This document shows, piece by piece, positions 10,968 through 22,331 of a DNA stretch of 64,000 bases; the stretch's first letter is position 1, and each line of letters begins with the position of its first letter. The DNA is from Neoechinorhynchus agilis. Lineage: Eukaryota; Acanthocephala. The notes below the pieces were generated by a model. That model saw only the letters and a program-made list of their open reading frames with translations, made no database searches and had not been told where the DNA came from. The stretch lies in assembly GCA_051530055.1 (NCBI GenBank), contig CM121342.1, forward strand, positions 1,054,001 through 1,118,000, given 5' to 3'. The position numbers and the translations under genes were made by a program.

Positions 10968-11324
10968 TCATCTTCTCCATAAACGAGAAGACCGTAATCG
11001 TCTAAATGCTTTGGTATAGATATTGGGCCTTTCGAAGTCTTGTTCGTAGAGCATCATTGCTCCTGTGTAAACGAGTGGCGGAAAGTTAACTTTCCCATGT
11101 TGTCCGAGAAGAAGTTCATTTTTCTCGTTTAAATTAATTGAATCTTTCCGAAAGAGCATATTATATCGCGGCTTTAAGATTGATTCCTGGAGTATTCTCT
11201 CTTTAGTCACGCGATCAGGTATCGGGGGCGCGTAGTATTTCACTGAACGGTACTGCTTAAATGAACCATTGAATAAAATAGGTGCATTTGGTATAAGATT
11301 CCGTTTTCCTACATATCGGAACAT
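10968..11324 (-). CDS. Unrecognised basic 118-residue protein, possibly mitochondrial
   Basis: The product starts MFRYVGKRNLIPNAPILFNG and ends FRRLRSSRLWRR. It is rich in Arg/Lys/Tyr and low in acidic residues, with no membrane segment. The N-terminus could serve as a mitochondrial import signal, and the size and charge recall small mitochondrial ribosomal or respiratory-assembly proteins. This is inference from composition only; I recognise no family. It is convergent with CutA. The single open frame, flanking gene and codon use suggest a real gene. Confidence 0.5.
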   Translation of the reverse strand: MFRYVGKRNLIPNAPILFNGSFKQYRSVKYYAPPIPDRVTKERILQESILKPRYNMLFRKDSINLNEKNELLLGQHGKVNFPPLVYTGAMMLYEQDFERPNIYTKAFRRLRSSRLWRR

Positions 11325-11760
11325 CTCGATTATTTGAATTTTCCTGGAGTATGAAGATGAGAGCTGAACAACGAATGCTTGAAGTACGATCGCTCTTGGG
11401 GGTAGTAGTAAAAAAGTTCAAGACCGTGACTATGACCAAACGTAGGACGGTGTCAAAGTTCAGAACTGGAAAATTTTACTGTCTGGTCAAACTGTGAAAT
11501 TATCCTGGCTGATTCGCTGAGTACTACTGTGTTTATATAAAAATATATTGGCTTCGCTCTTGTGTTGAGTGCCTTTCATGGTTTGAAACTCGCAGTTTCA
11601 GGCGTTTTAATAACTTTTTTTGCGAAAAGTGATGCCGTTTTCACCCTCCGACTCTAAGTGCCGTTAAAAACGACTTAGAAAGTGTTATGCTGTAAGCAAA
11701 GTAAGTCATAATTTCACCACGTTGTAGATATTATCGGTCGTTTTTGACATTTGCTTCATT
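11325..11760. other. Intergenic, nothing recognised
   Basis: No coding or RNA feature is supported between the basic-protein gene and the minisatellite. Confidence 0.4.
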
Positions 11761-11763
11761 CAC

Positions 11764-12326
11764 CCAACCTCAGTCCCCACCAGAACGGACCATACAACCC
11801 GACCGAATTTGCCCACACGAAAAGACTTCCTCCGGCCGGATTTGCCCATAAGAACGCGCTCCCCCTACCGGATATTCCCACCTGAACGGACTCCCCGCGA
11901 CAGAATAGTCCCACCAGAACGGAATTCCCTCGACCGGATGTTCCCACCCGAACGTACTTCCCCCGACCGGATTTGCCCACCCGAACGGACATTCCTTTGC
12001 CGAATAGTCCACCACAACGGACTCCCCGCGACCGAATAGTCCCACCTGAACGGACTCCACCGATCGGATATTCCCACCTGAACGGATTTTCCCCGAAAGG
12101 ATGGATATTCCCGCCAGAACGGACATTCCTTTGAAGAATAGTCCCACCAAAACGGACTGCTCGGACCGGATTTGCACACCTGAACGGACTCCACCGATCG
12201 GATATTCCCACCTGAACGGATTTTCCCCGACCGGATAGATATTCCCACCCGAACGGACTCCATCGACCGGATATTCTCACCTGAACGGATTTTCCACGAC
12301 CGGATTTGCCCACCCAAAGGGACTTA
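11764..12326. repeat. GC-richer minisatellite, ~32-bp unit
   Basis: About 17 degenerate units of roughly 32 bp (core CACC-GAACGGA-T-CCC-CGACCGGAT) are arranged head to tail, with length variants. The array is stop-poor in three minus-strand frames and one plus-strand frame because the unit is not a multiple of three. The predicted Gly/Arg/Ser-rich peptides are therefore most likely an artefact of composition. Base composition differs sharply from the AT-rich flanks. Confidence 0.85.
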
Positions 12327-12639
12327 CAATTGAATTATGATTGAAGATATAATACGGACCGTCATGCCAAGGTTTACTTCTAAATTTTTTTGTGAGTGTT
12401 TTGAACGAATTTCGATAACAAGCTATAGAAAAAATACTCCCGAAAATAGGTCGACGCGCTCCAAATTGTCTTCATCAAGGAAGCAAAAAAAATCGTAAAT
12501 TGATAAGACACGTCGCGACTACAGAATGCGTCGTTTTTAAAAGTTAAACGTGTGGACGGAATAAAAACAAACGAAGTCATCAATTCATGACGAAGAGACT
12601 TATCTCGGCGCACTACTGCATCCGGAATTAGGCTCAAAT

Positions 12640-13460
12640 TTGAAACTTAATCGAGTGAATACCGTTGAACCATTGGGACGCCATGGTCTCGTCTGTCGGC
12701 AATCTGGCGGAAGGTACTCACGACCCGCCAAAGTGAACGAAATTCTTAGTCGTGCCCTGAATACTGTGAATTCGCCCAACCTCCTAGAGCCGGGCAATCG
12801 CTGCCGACTCGATGGCTGTAGATCGGACGGTGTCACAGTATGGCAGTGACCTCTCGGAGACGCTCGAAGCCAGCAACATAAAATTCACCGAGTCTGTTCA
12901 AACAATGAGGCAAAGAAAGCGTCTACGGGATTTTTAGTGTCTGCGTCATTTGGTTACTTGAATTCGCAGAATGAGTACAAATACACTCACACCTCGCTTT
13001 ACATAATAGATATGGTCCACGAAACTTGGCCACAAAGCTTCGTATAATCCCCATTCTGCTAATTTTCATAAATATTTAAAAATTTTCCTGAATAGTCTTT
13101 GGACGCATCGGCTTTTATCGTTTGTTGTTCTCCTCAATCTATTTAATCAACGGCTTTTCCGTTTTTCCGTAATCCCGTTTCGTGAGTTCTGGGTCGCCAC
13201 GATCATGGACATGCTCGCAGCGAGCAACTTAAAGTTCGCCACTGTTAAATCAGGAGGAGCAGCAACTGCCGCTGAGGTCCGCAAAAAGGCCAAATACAGA
13301 AAAGTGGGTCGAAATCATTATTTCTTTGACGTCGAGGCACTCGGGTCGTTTGGTACGTAAAGAATAAGTCTGGCTGTGCAACGGGGGAATGCTGCATCCG
13401 TCCTTTCGACCATTGCATCAGGACTGTAGCTGAGTGATCCAGAGCGGTGGTGCCGTGGGT
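12640..13460 (+). mobile_element. Second LINE-like (restriction-like endonuclease) fragment
   Basis: 12640-12850 matches 6800-7010 (RALNTVNSPNLLEP, then DGVTV). 13195-13460 matches the following part (GGAATAAEVRKKAKYRKVGR, then QRGNAASVLSTI). Between them lies about 340 bp of unrelated sequence, and a stretch is missing after the GSFGT segment, so the copy is interrupted and deleted. It shares the conserved 3' end of the family. Confidence 0.6.
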
Positions 13461-14102
13461 GTTTTTCGAACTCTTTGCCTAAAAATCTTGCGTTTTTGTG
13501 AAAATTTTACAAATATTTTTTGTGTTCCGGAACTTTATTACAAATTATGAAAAGCGAATGTGCAGAGCCAAAATTAATTTATATGTTGAGAGAAAAATAA
13601 AAAGGCGCTAGAATGTAAGACAACAATAAAATGAACGGTTATACGATTTCAAAAGGTCCAAACCATAAAAAGAGCAATGTCATGACTGATAGTGGAAAGG
13701 AAAAGATGTAATCCATAAAGTGGTGCCTAAACCAAAGGTTAAGAAGAGATCAAGTGTAAAACTGAATAAGATGAAAACGGCAAACAAATGAAAATCCTCG
13801 GATTGCCTTCAGTTGAGGCAACCCGATGGACCGCGGTCAGTGCAGCAATGCAAAGTTCTTAAAAGATTTTTGAGTCGATGAATCGCAATTTCTTTATCAA
13901 AAGCACCCTCGTAATGGAGACAAAAATGATGTAGACGGTACTTCGATAATGAGCTTGCAAAATCACTTCTTGACAGATATGACTAGTTTCTTTGTGCATG
14001 ATGTAAGGAAAACTTAAGACTGCTGGATGGAGTTGACGCGATGTACATTATCGATTCGCAATTAACGTTTCTTCTAAATTCCCGTTTGATTAAATAGTTT
14101 AA
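13461..14102. other. Intergenic, nothing recognised
   Basis: AT-rich sequence with no supported feature. Confidence 0.35.
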
Positions 14103-14465
14103 TAACACATTTATTTGTTAATTAACAAAGAAAAGGATCCATGTATCATTGGGTCCTCATGAACACCGGAATTTGCAGGAAATTGTTTTCGATACTTCCT
14201 TAAGATTCATGCAGAGATTTGAAGAATTTTTGTTCTTAGGTACGTTTAATGTGGTCCGTTAGTTGGTTTTAGTTTATTTTGACTTTGGTTGGTTAATTGC
14301 TAGTTATTGTTTTCCGTTCTCTCCTTCGAATCAATTCGTATTTGGAGGATTGAGCAGTAAAGGAGAAAGAGCGGAAGTAGGGATTTGTCGTATTAACCCC
14401 TGCGCAAGATTTTCTGATGATATTATTTTTTAAATTTAATATTTTAACGGCCGTTTTGTTTCACT
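14103..14465 (+). repeat. 363-bp dispersed repeat, inverted copy at 25497-25857
   Basis: The segment from ATAACACATTTATTTG to CGGCCGTTTTGTTTCA recurs almost unchanged, in reverse orientation, at 25497-25857. Similarity stops sharply at both ends. High identity implies a recent duplication or a young mobile element. No terminal inverted repeats or coding domain were recognised. Confidence 0.75.
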
Positions 14466-14568
14466 CTGAACCAGGTCGGTGGGCTGTGTGCCCAAAAATT
14501 AACAGTCGTGTTATAAAAAGGCCACACATCGATATAAGTTACCAGCTGGCCAATCTTCATAAAAAATA
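14464..14568 (+). repeat. SINE 3' portion, first copy
   Basis: From CTCTGAACC to CTTCATAAAAAAT this closely matches 14853-14957, the 3' end of the adjacent tRNA-derived SINE. It is a 5'-truncated or tandem partial copy. Confidence 0.6.
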
Positions 14569-14631
14569 AATCCTAATTCAATTGCCTTTGAATTAATAAA
14601 TATAAAATTGGCTGAGTTTGTACATTCCGTA

Positions 14632-14957
14632 GTCGTGTCGAGATTGTCAAGCGGACTAATGCCCGCGATCCCGATTAGGGGTCAAGTGGTTCGAATCCGT
14701 TACTACCAATGACGCACAACCAAAGGGAACGAAATACCGCTGAAGGGAGGAAACTCACTGATGAGCCCCGCCTCCCGGAGGTATCCGAGGATATGGAGGA
14801 ATGTGCAAAATCGTACCGGATGGTTCAGTGCTTTGAGTAATTGAATTTCTGCTCTGAACAAGATCGGTGGCTGTGTGCCCTAAAATTAACAGCCGTGTTA
14901 TAAAAAGCCGCCACACATCGATATAAGTTACCGGCTGGCCAATCTTCATAAAAAATG
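14632..14957 (+). mobile_element. tRNA-derived SINE
   Basis: The 5' end (14632-14707) looks like a Leu/Ser-type tRNA, with a perfect B-box GGTTCGAATCC at 14688-14698 and an A-box-like stretch upstream. An unrelated body follows (GGGAACGAA...GAAACTCACTGATGAG) and then a tail (ATCGGTGGCTGTGTGCCC... CTTCATAAAAAAT). A decayed relative lies at 35938-36130 and a head-only relative near 22571. RNA polymerase III promoters plus dispersed copies define a SINE; no partner LINE tail was matched. Confidence 0.65.
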
Positions 14958-14975
14958 AAAAATTATAGTTCGAAC

Positions 14976-16261
14976 TCAACATTTTTGAATCCGACCGACG
15001 AATTCGCACACTTTTGTAACCATAGTTTTCATTACTTCTATTCCGTTAAGAAATTCTGCTTCAAAGCAGAACTCATCGGCCTCGTGCAATTTTACCGGCG
15101 TGTTGGCCATTGGCGTGAATCCTATACAGCAGATCCCAATCTTTCTCAGATACCTCGAATCTGTGCTTCCAAGGAACGCTGCGCTAAATATGGGTTTTTC
15201 TACGTGCAATCTGTTAATTACCAAGTTCTGCAATTCTTCTTTTAATTCCTTCGGTGAGTGATCGAATTCGGGTTCATCGATTTCTCCTACGATCTCGGCT
15301 TTTTCTTCCTCAATGACTTCAGTCGCTTTTTTAAGAACCTCGCAGTACCTCCATTGCGGGACACGGATATCGAACATTGCTTCCACTGAACTTGGAATAA
15401 TATTGCATTGAACACCGGCCTGGACTTGTGTGCAATTGACCGTTGTCCATCGACCGAGATCTACGCGAGAAGAACCAATATCGTCGTTGGCGACAACTCC
15501 CTCGTATGGAGTTCTAAGTTCTGTCAGTTTTGCATACAATCGCTGGAATCGCTCCATTGCGTAGTACGGAAAAGCAGGCAGCGACCCGTGTCCACCAATT
15601 GAATTCAATCGAACTTTAAGCCAAAGGGGCAACCGCTCTTCGGTATACAATGCGTAAGCATCATTTGGAGACGGTATACCTTCGTCTAGGGCGATGCATA
15701 CGTTCAAATCCAAAAACTCCTTCAAGGACTGAGATTTCCTAAGCCTCATGCAAATAGAACCCTAGAGATAAAAAATCCAGTCGTTATTTTGCAGAGAACC
15801 CGCATTCCATTGGAACCTCCGACTTCTTCGTCCGGTACGAAACTCAAGTGCAGATCACATGGCAGTTTTACACCGACTTGCTTCAATCGTCGTACAGCTT
15901 CAATTTGTTGAATAGCAACCGCCTTCATATCCTGAGTACCTCTTCCAAAGAGCTTACCGTCTTCCGAACGATAAAGCACAAATGGATCAGTTGACCATTG
16001 CTGACCTTCGACAGGGACCACGTCCATGTGGGAGTTCAGTAGAACTGATCTATTCGGCGAATAATCGCTCTTCCAACTCACAATAACAGCGGGATACTGC
16101 TTAGGTTCCAGGTACAAAACACGAGAATCAAGACCGATTTCTCGGGCATACTCACAAATGAACGACGCAGCAAGATCGTATTCCGCATTCGGATTAACCG
16201 TCCTTATTGAAATATACTCCGATAGCTTTTGAATGGCGATGCGGTCCCATTCACTCTTCAT
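14976..16261 (-). CDS. ACY1: Aminoacylase-1 (M20 metallopeptidase)
   Basis: The exons are 16261-15800 and 15761-14976, separated by a 38-nt intron (15762-15799) that joins GMR to GSICMRLRK in frame. The product shows the M20A zinc-site landmarks in order: LLNSHMDVVP (His, Asp), LFGRGTQDMKAVAIQQIEAV (bridging Asp), FVPDEEVGG (catalytic Glu pair), a GGHGS lid His, FLGSTDSRYLRKIG and LHEADE (last His). These fit aminoacylase-1, which hydrolyses N-acyl amino acids in the cytosol; length is close to the usual ~400. TTTTTCAG lies 6 bases before the ATG. G6PD ends about 154 bp upstream on the same strand, so the two could form an operon. The 3' end nearly touches the SINE. Confidence 0.9.
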
Positions 16262-16415
16262 ATGGATCTGAAAAACAATGGATACTAAACGTCAATCTTT
16301 AAAAGGTTTTGAAACAATCAAAACCACACAGTGTGCTGTACATGTTGCCCAACACCTTTAGCGTCCACCAAAAAATGTTTCGTTTAATACCCTCTATTGC
16401 TGTTCGTCCTTCTTC

Positions 16416-18018
16416 TCAAGGTTTCCAAACGTAAGAAGTGGAATAAACGAACCCTGCCTTAGCACAAAGATTGTCAGCAGCCTTAAGAGACCGCACTCCG
16501 AATGGGTACTTGACGGGTTCCATTTGATCGGCAATCTCGAGTAAAGGTGTAAACAACTTCCAAGCTTCGTGCAACTCATCCGACCTAACAAAATTCGTCT
16601 GAACACCTGAGAAAACGTCCATTATAAGACGTTCGTATGCTCCTGGAAGATTTAGCTTTTTGTACCGCACTCTGTATGTAAGATCGAGTTCACTTGTCTC
16701 TGGACAGAACTCACGACCTGGTTTTTTGTTATTGATTTTCATATAAATCGCCTCGTCCGGTTGTACTCTAATGACCAATTCATTTCTATTCAGACTTTCA
16801 CTCATGTTAGATTGAGTAAACAGGTCAGTGGTAAGCGAATCTCTAAATTGAATCCTAATCTCGGTTTTACGCTCATTTAGAGCTTTTCCACATTTCACCA
16901 TAAACGGAACATTGTCCCATCGTTCGTTCTTTATATAAAAAACAATACACGCGAACGTTGCCGTTCGTGAATTATCAGAGACTTGTGGATCGTCCGTATA
17001 AGAAAATGCAGCATCCCTGAACTGGTCTTTTAAATTATCATTCTTTACATATTGACCAACGACAATGTCTTCCTTTTTAACTGGCAAAATCTCTCGTATA
17101 ACTCGCGTCTTGGCATCTCGGATGTCATCCGCCGAAAAACTGGCAGGTTTGTCCATTGCAACGAGACAAAGAATCTGAAGAAGATGATTTTGCATGACAT
17201 CTCTAACGATGCCATATTTGTCAAAATATCCTCCTCGACCATAAGTACCAATATCTTCTTTAAAATTGATGACGACATTAGATATGGAGTTTCGGTCCCA
17301 TACATTTGAGAATATTCGATTGGCGAATCGAAGAATCAGAAGACTCTGAACCATCTCTTTTCCCAGAAAATGATCAATCCTATAAATTTCCTCTTCATTG
17401 AGGAACTTCCGAACGGATACGTCGAGCAAGTCTGAGCTCGTCAAATCATGTCCAAACGGTTTTTCAATAATCATTCGCATACATCCTGGTTTTTGTGGAC
17501 GCAGATGATGACTGCAAAGTTCGCAAACACTTTGAAAAACGGAAGGAGGAGTAGCGAGGTAAAATATTCGATCACATGAGTTGTTAGTGCAACGGCTCTT
17601 TACTCGACCATAAGTAGAGATTCGTTGTCGTAGAACGTGGAGCATCCAGGATTTTCCGGAACGATTTAAAGTCATCAGCATTATCGTACCGACCACGGAC
17701 GTATTTGTTCCGAGTCAAGAACAACTCGAAGTTCGCAGTATCATCTCGTTCTTCATCCGGAATAAAGGATGATATTTTATCATGGAGTTGTTCGTCAGAC
17801 ATGTCAGACCGAGCATATCCGAAGAACGTAGTCGAACTCGGAATAAACTTGTCACGAAATAAAAGCCACAGAGTAGGGTAGATCTTTTTGTGGGCGAGGT
17901 CCCCTGATGCACCGAAAACGATGAACTGATGGGTATCGTATTTACAAGTGCGAGTCATCATATCTTCCCTGATAGCTGCCATGGCTTCATCTCCGGTTTC
18001 ACTTCGATCGTCGGGCAT
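16416..18018 (-). CDS. G6PD: Glucose-6-phosphate 1-dehydrogenase
   Basis: Exon 1 runs from 18018 to about 17640. Its NADP-binding GASGDLAHKKIYPTLW is the first landmark, and the exon continues to YVRGRYDNADDF. The second exon runs to 16416 and contains RIFYLATPP, MIIEKPFGHD, the active-site RIDHFLGKEM (usually RIDHYLGKE, so Tyr to Phe), FANRIFSNVWDR, YGIVRDVMQNHLLQILCLVA, CGKALNE and a C-terminal YERLIMDVF...FVRSDEL. It catalyses the first step of the pentose-phosphate pathway. TTTCAG abuts the ATG. The exon junction near 17590-17650 is unclear: two frames overlap there, and a short intron (about 34 nt, GTTCTA to GTCGAG) would connect them. Otherwise the gene looks complete. Confidence 0.92.
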
Positions 18019-19954
18019 CTGAAATCAAGGTGCAATTATTCACTTCCAAAAATGTATTATTGCGTTTAGCTCAAAAAAAAGAAGCGAAATTAATGCTAAC
18101 TTTGATGGGAATTTGTAAATAAGAGTCCGTTTGGATGTTCGAGAAAAAACGAATTTCAAGGAAAAAGAGTTTTAAAATTAAGGGTCATATTTAAAAAACC
18201 ACAGCATTTCGATGCTTAAGCTTCGAATAAAAAGAAGATACAAAGAAAGGAAGAAGGGATCTCTCCCTGTCTAGTAACAAAGAATGGAAAAAAATACGAT
18301 TTGAACTAATATAGTAGAGCTTTTATCGCACTAAATTGAATTTGACAGTTGGTTGAACGCATCCAAGTTTTAAAAGAGGACTCTAACCTCCTCACTCTAT
18401 TTCAAATGTATCTAAAGATCTAGATGCAAACGAGATTTGACGCAATAAAACGGAAACTGCATTTCTAAGTGGGAATAATCGAAAAAGTCCCGTTTAGCGT
18501 TTCCTTATTCCGATGTGAGATTAAGAATGGACCGCATATCATCGAATATTGCCACCAAGGAAAAAGATATAAAAGCCTAAAAGATATAGACATCGCTATT
18601 CCCATTGCAATTTCTTCGGAATGTCGCAGACTGGATTCTCCATAGGAGTCTGCGCATACAAACAAAATAGCGACGAAAGTTTGGGAAAAGTGAGAGATCT
18701 GTGTAATTACATTGCGGGTAAAAAATAAAAGAAGATCGGCGGATTGCGATTCCATATCGCTAAAATTTAAAAAAGAGATTACTTGAACGAAAGTAAGACT
18801 TTAGGTCGTCGATTAAAACGATCGGAAAAATCGATCGATTTAAATTTAAAAACGCACTTATGGAATACTGAACAAACAAAAGAAAAATTAACAACGTGAA
18901 TTTTATTGATGCCACTTTAAACACATTTCTGAATTGTAAAGGCAGAATCATTCTTAAACATTTTATAGCATTTTGACCACTTAAGCCACAGAAACCCATC
19001 TACAGGAAAGAAAATTCGAATTTCGAATGTACTTTTAAATACATTTTCCCTTGAAAATGCACAGCAGTGACATTTAAAGAAGGTTCATCTCGCTTATGTT
19101 TTATTTGTGTTGTTTAAAACTTAACAGTTTTGGCGATTTTTAAAGCTCTTTTACTACGTTAATTTGTTGGTATAAAGTTTTGAGTTAAACATCGATCAAT
19201 TTCGAATTACTCATCGGTAAACTGCGAAAATAGCTTTCCATTCATTTATCCCCAGAATCGACGCAATTGGACATTTCTGTCCTAAATTCGTTCATTACAC
19301 CCGCAAGTATAACATAAAATATTTATTTTAAGGCTTTAAGCTTGGCCCAAAATTATGAGGTTGTAGAATTTTGTCGAAATTTGACCAACGCTAATCTCGA
19401 TTTTTTTTACTTGTTGCCCAATCTGCGATTTTTAGTCGACTGTTTAGTCTATTCTTTAGAATACTCAACAATAAAAACCAAGTATTTGGAGTCAAATTTT
19501 TGATAAAAGATTGAACAAATATTCTTCCTTTGTTCTTCAAATCTTTTTAAAATGCGATGTCATTAAATTTTCTGTGAATTTTGGTTGGTGTACGTTGGTT
19601 TTTTATTTGTTTGGATAGTCTTAAGAACTATTATAAGAGAGCGGCAACGTTCAATGTAAGAACCGTCTATTTCGGTACACTATTTGATGACTACTGGGTG
19701 ATTGATTATTTTCAAATACTATTTGGAGAAAAAAACAACGTTGAACTTACCTTTTTAAATGTGGACGAGATCTTTCTCTTGATTTTATAGACAAACTCCG
19801 TCTTGAGCATTCCGTCTCTTTTTTTCTTTGAATGACAAAAGATCTTTCGTCTGAATTCATAAAGTGAGTTCGGTACGCGTGATTCAACACCGGCTCACCC
19901 GTTCTTGTGTTCGCACGCAACATTTATTCGGTCAAAACGATTCGACACATTTTC
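18019..19954. other. Long intergenic stretch, nothing recognised
   Basis: About 1.9 kb of AT-rich DNA between G6PD and API5. Its frames are short and lack recognisable domains. It may hold G6PD regulatory sequence. Confidence 0.4.
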
Positions 19955-21756
19955 TCACCATCTTCTATTTCGTCTACGGCGATCGTAATAATGGTCATCA
20001 TCCGGTCCGTTCCATCCACTATCGTAATACCGACGACCACTTCTACCGCCACGGCGATTTTCGAACCATTCACGCCGGGACATTTTGGGAGCCGCATCGT
20101 ATTGAATAGTGCTAAATTTAGTCGTGTTACGGGAATTGGGTCTTCGTTTCCTAGACATCTCCCACTCGAGACGTGGGGGAGGCGTTATGACTCGATCAGT
20201 TCGCCGTCTCCACGATGGCCATAAGCTCGAATGCATCTCGGTCAAAGGACTGTGAAAAAAGTCCTTTATGGCCTTTTGAATATTACTCAAATGGTTCCGA
20301 GTCGCCTTGTTTCCGACTGGAGAAGGCGAACGATGTGTAGATTCGATTTGCTTCATGTAATGCTGAGTAGCCTGACCTAGAAATTGGAGCTTAATCTTAA
20401 AAAGCTTGAACGTATCGCGGTCCAGTTCGTCGGTAATGAAAACGATTCTCTCATTGCAAGACCAGTGGAACGCTAGTAACGCTGCTTCGAGCATTGATAA
20501 ATCGAAGTCGGGATCGTCTTGGAAACTCACTGCATTGGACGTAGTTCAATGATTCTCTTTTCCTTTTCAAGTTCACCAAAGAACAAAAAGAATCACTGCA
20601 TAGTTTTGGACGTAGAAGGCTTTGATTCGTCTTCTTCTTCATTGTCTTGTTTACTTTCTTTAAGTTCATCAGGTTCAATTAAATAAGCATTGACAATGTC
20701 GAACAGCAATTGTTGTCGTTCTTGTGTGAGATGTTCTTTAGCATTATCATAAGTAGGCGTCATATCGACTAAATCGCGCATGATTTCAATAGATTCGGCA
20801 TTGGTGACACCGCTGTCTTTTCGTTTCTTCGCGTCCAATACTTTCGGACAGCCGTATTGGAACACGAAATCGGCGAATTTGTTCGAATGGACGTTTTTTG
20901 AGAAGAGTTTAAGGCCGCGAGTAAGGCATTTGAGTACTTTTCGGACCATAGCCACATCTCCTTGATGTTCAAAAGGGAGTCCAGCGTGTCTGCTAAGAAT
21001 ATCGACAAGTTCCTTCCGCCCTACCAACGTCTGCATAATCGGATACCGACCCATTAACTCGAAAAGATCAAAAAAGGTTTGATCGTCCCGGGATGGAACC
21101 CGATGTATTGAATCGCGGATTAGAGGCAACACAAGAGTCTGATTCGCAGGAACTTCCTCAGCATGAGCTTCCACTACCTTGGATTTAAGAAAGTTTAGAA
21201 TAGGAACGTTATAGTTCGGGATTTCTTTAAAGAGACGTCGAAGAACCTGTTCTTGGTTCACGGTCATCAAGGCCAAAATCGCCTTTTGAACCAATTTACT
21301 CTCCACGTCATCTAATGAGTTAAATTCGGGAATAACAATATCTAATGAACGGTCAAGGAGATCAACGTTCACAACCATTCCCGGGAGGTCATGAAGCGCT
21401 TGTCGGCGAATACTTGTGTTCTTATCTCCACACAAACTTGCGACGGCTTCAAACGCCTCTCGAGCGTGAGATGGAAACTGGCGATGAAAACGAAAAATAA
21501 GCTGACTTGCCAATTGACGCTCCTGATCAACTTCCGATCGGGAACTTTCTATCAGTTGAACGTACGCATTCTCACATTCAGGATTTGATGCGGCCGTCGC
21601 TAATTTCTGCTGAATTATAGAGGCTTGTTCGTAAAGGCTATCAATTGCTGGAGAACTTGGAGATCCACCGCCAATCACACTCTCGTCAGCAACAACTTGA
21701 TCCTTTTCTTCTGACGACATCGATTCCGGTACACTCTTTTTTCTCGCAAGTTGCAT
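19955..21756 (-). CDS. API5: Apoptosis inhibitor 5 (API5/AAC-11) family protein
   Basis: Exon 1 (21756 to about 20594) carries the all-helical HEAT/ARM-like N-terminal half: QLASQLIFRFHRQFPSHARE, CGDKNTSIRRQALHDLPGMV, and LKLFSKNVHSNKFADFVFQY, which matches the human VPLFSKNVHSTRFV. An acidic linker follows. Exon 2 (from about 20526) has LEAALLAFHWSCNERIVF, FKLFKIKLQFLGQATQHYMK and AIKDFFHSP, ending in an Arg/Gly/Tyr-rich tail (FENRRGGRSGRRYY). The junction is best explained by an intron of about 71 nt from GTGATTC to GTGAG. API5 is a nuclear anti-apoptotic and mRNP-linked protein in other animals. GAATGTAG ends one base before the ATG. It is divergent from the small gene at 21874, with a 117-bp shared promoter region. 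Confidence 0.88.
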
Positions 21757-21873
21757 TCTACATTCACGGTCGATTCTTTCGGATAACGCGCGTTTTTTAT
21801 TAGGAATCGATTTTATTTTTGGAGTAATTTAAAAACGAAAACCAAGAAACGATTTGGTGCCTTTAAGATTATC

Positions 21874-22188
21874 ATGATGCCGAGGTCAAAGGTACTCAAA
21901 ATGCCATTACGTGGGTACAATCATCATTCGAAAGTGGAAACCGCACTTTCTATCGAACGTTCAGTCCCTCATTTGGAGATTAATGATCCACCAGAAGGGA
22001 AACTAATCAGTGAAAATCTCAAATCAATCGGATTTCGACCTGCAATCGTTAATGATTATGTCGTTTGTCCTTGTGATCCGACAGATGAACAAATCTCAAT
22101 GTCCATGTCGGAGTTCACCGAATTCTTCGGCTTTAATGTAGTCGTCGAAACTTTCAATTTAGAATCTATCAGTGCCACCAAAAAATAA
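21874..22188 (+). CDS. Unrecognised 104-residue protein
   Basis: The product begins MMPRSKVLKMPLRGYNHHSK and ends SEFTEFFGFNVVVETFNLES-ISATKK. It is mixed charge, with CPC near residue 75 and no signal peptide or membrane segment. A second in-frame Met follows the first directly, so the exact start is open by one codon. It lies head-to-head with API5, 117 bp apart, which suggests shared regulation. I do not recognise a family. Confidence 0.5.
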   Translation: MMPRSKVLKMPLRGYNHHSKVETALSIERSVPHLEINDPPEGKLISENLKSIGFRPAIVNDYVVCPCDPTDEQISMSMSEFTEFFGFNVVVETFNLESISATKK

Positions 22189-22255
22189 CTTAGTGATTTC
22201 TTCTGACTTAAATGTGTTTTTGTGTGAAATTACAACTATATTTTAACCATTTGTT

Positions 22256-22310
22256 ACATTGTCAGCTGATTTTCTCGACCGCGTGTATACATTTCCTTTT
22301 TTCATTCATT
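22256..22310 (+). repeat. Dispersed repeat shared with 36612-36665
   Basis: GTCAGCTGATTTTCTCGACC followed by GCGTGTATACATTTC matches 36628-36660 with few differences. In both places it directly precedes a foldback element, so it is probably part of one compound repeat family. Confidence 0.55.
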
Positions 22311-22331
22311 ATTGCTGTTGGGTGAAACGAG

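Noticed and set aside
11756-12317. Overlapping Gly/Arg/Ser-rich open frames on both strands
   Set aside because: They are composition artefacts of the ~32-bp minisatellite; no start context, splice sites or domain support a gene.
14632-14707. Functional tRNA gene
   Set aside because: The B-box is perfect, but the D-arm and acceptor stem do not pair well, and the sequence continues into a repeated SINE body.
18465-18999. Hydrophobic minus-strand frames as membrane-protein genes
   Set aside because: AT-rich random frames with no splice context, start context or domain.
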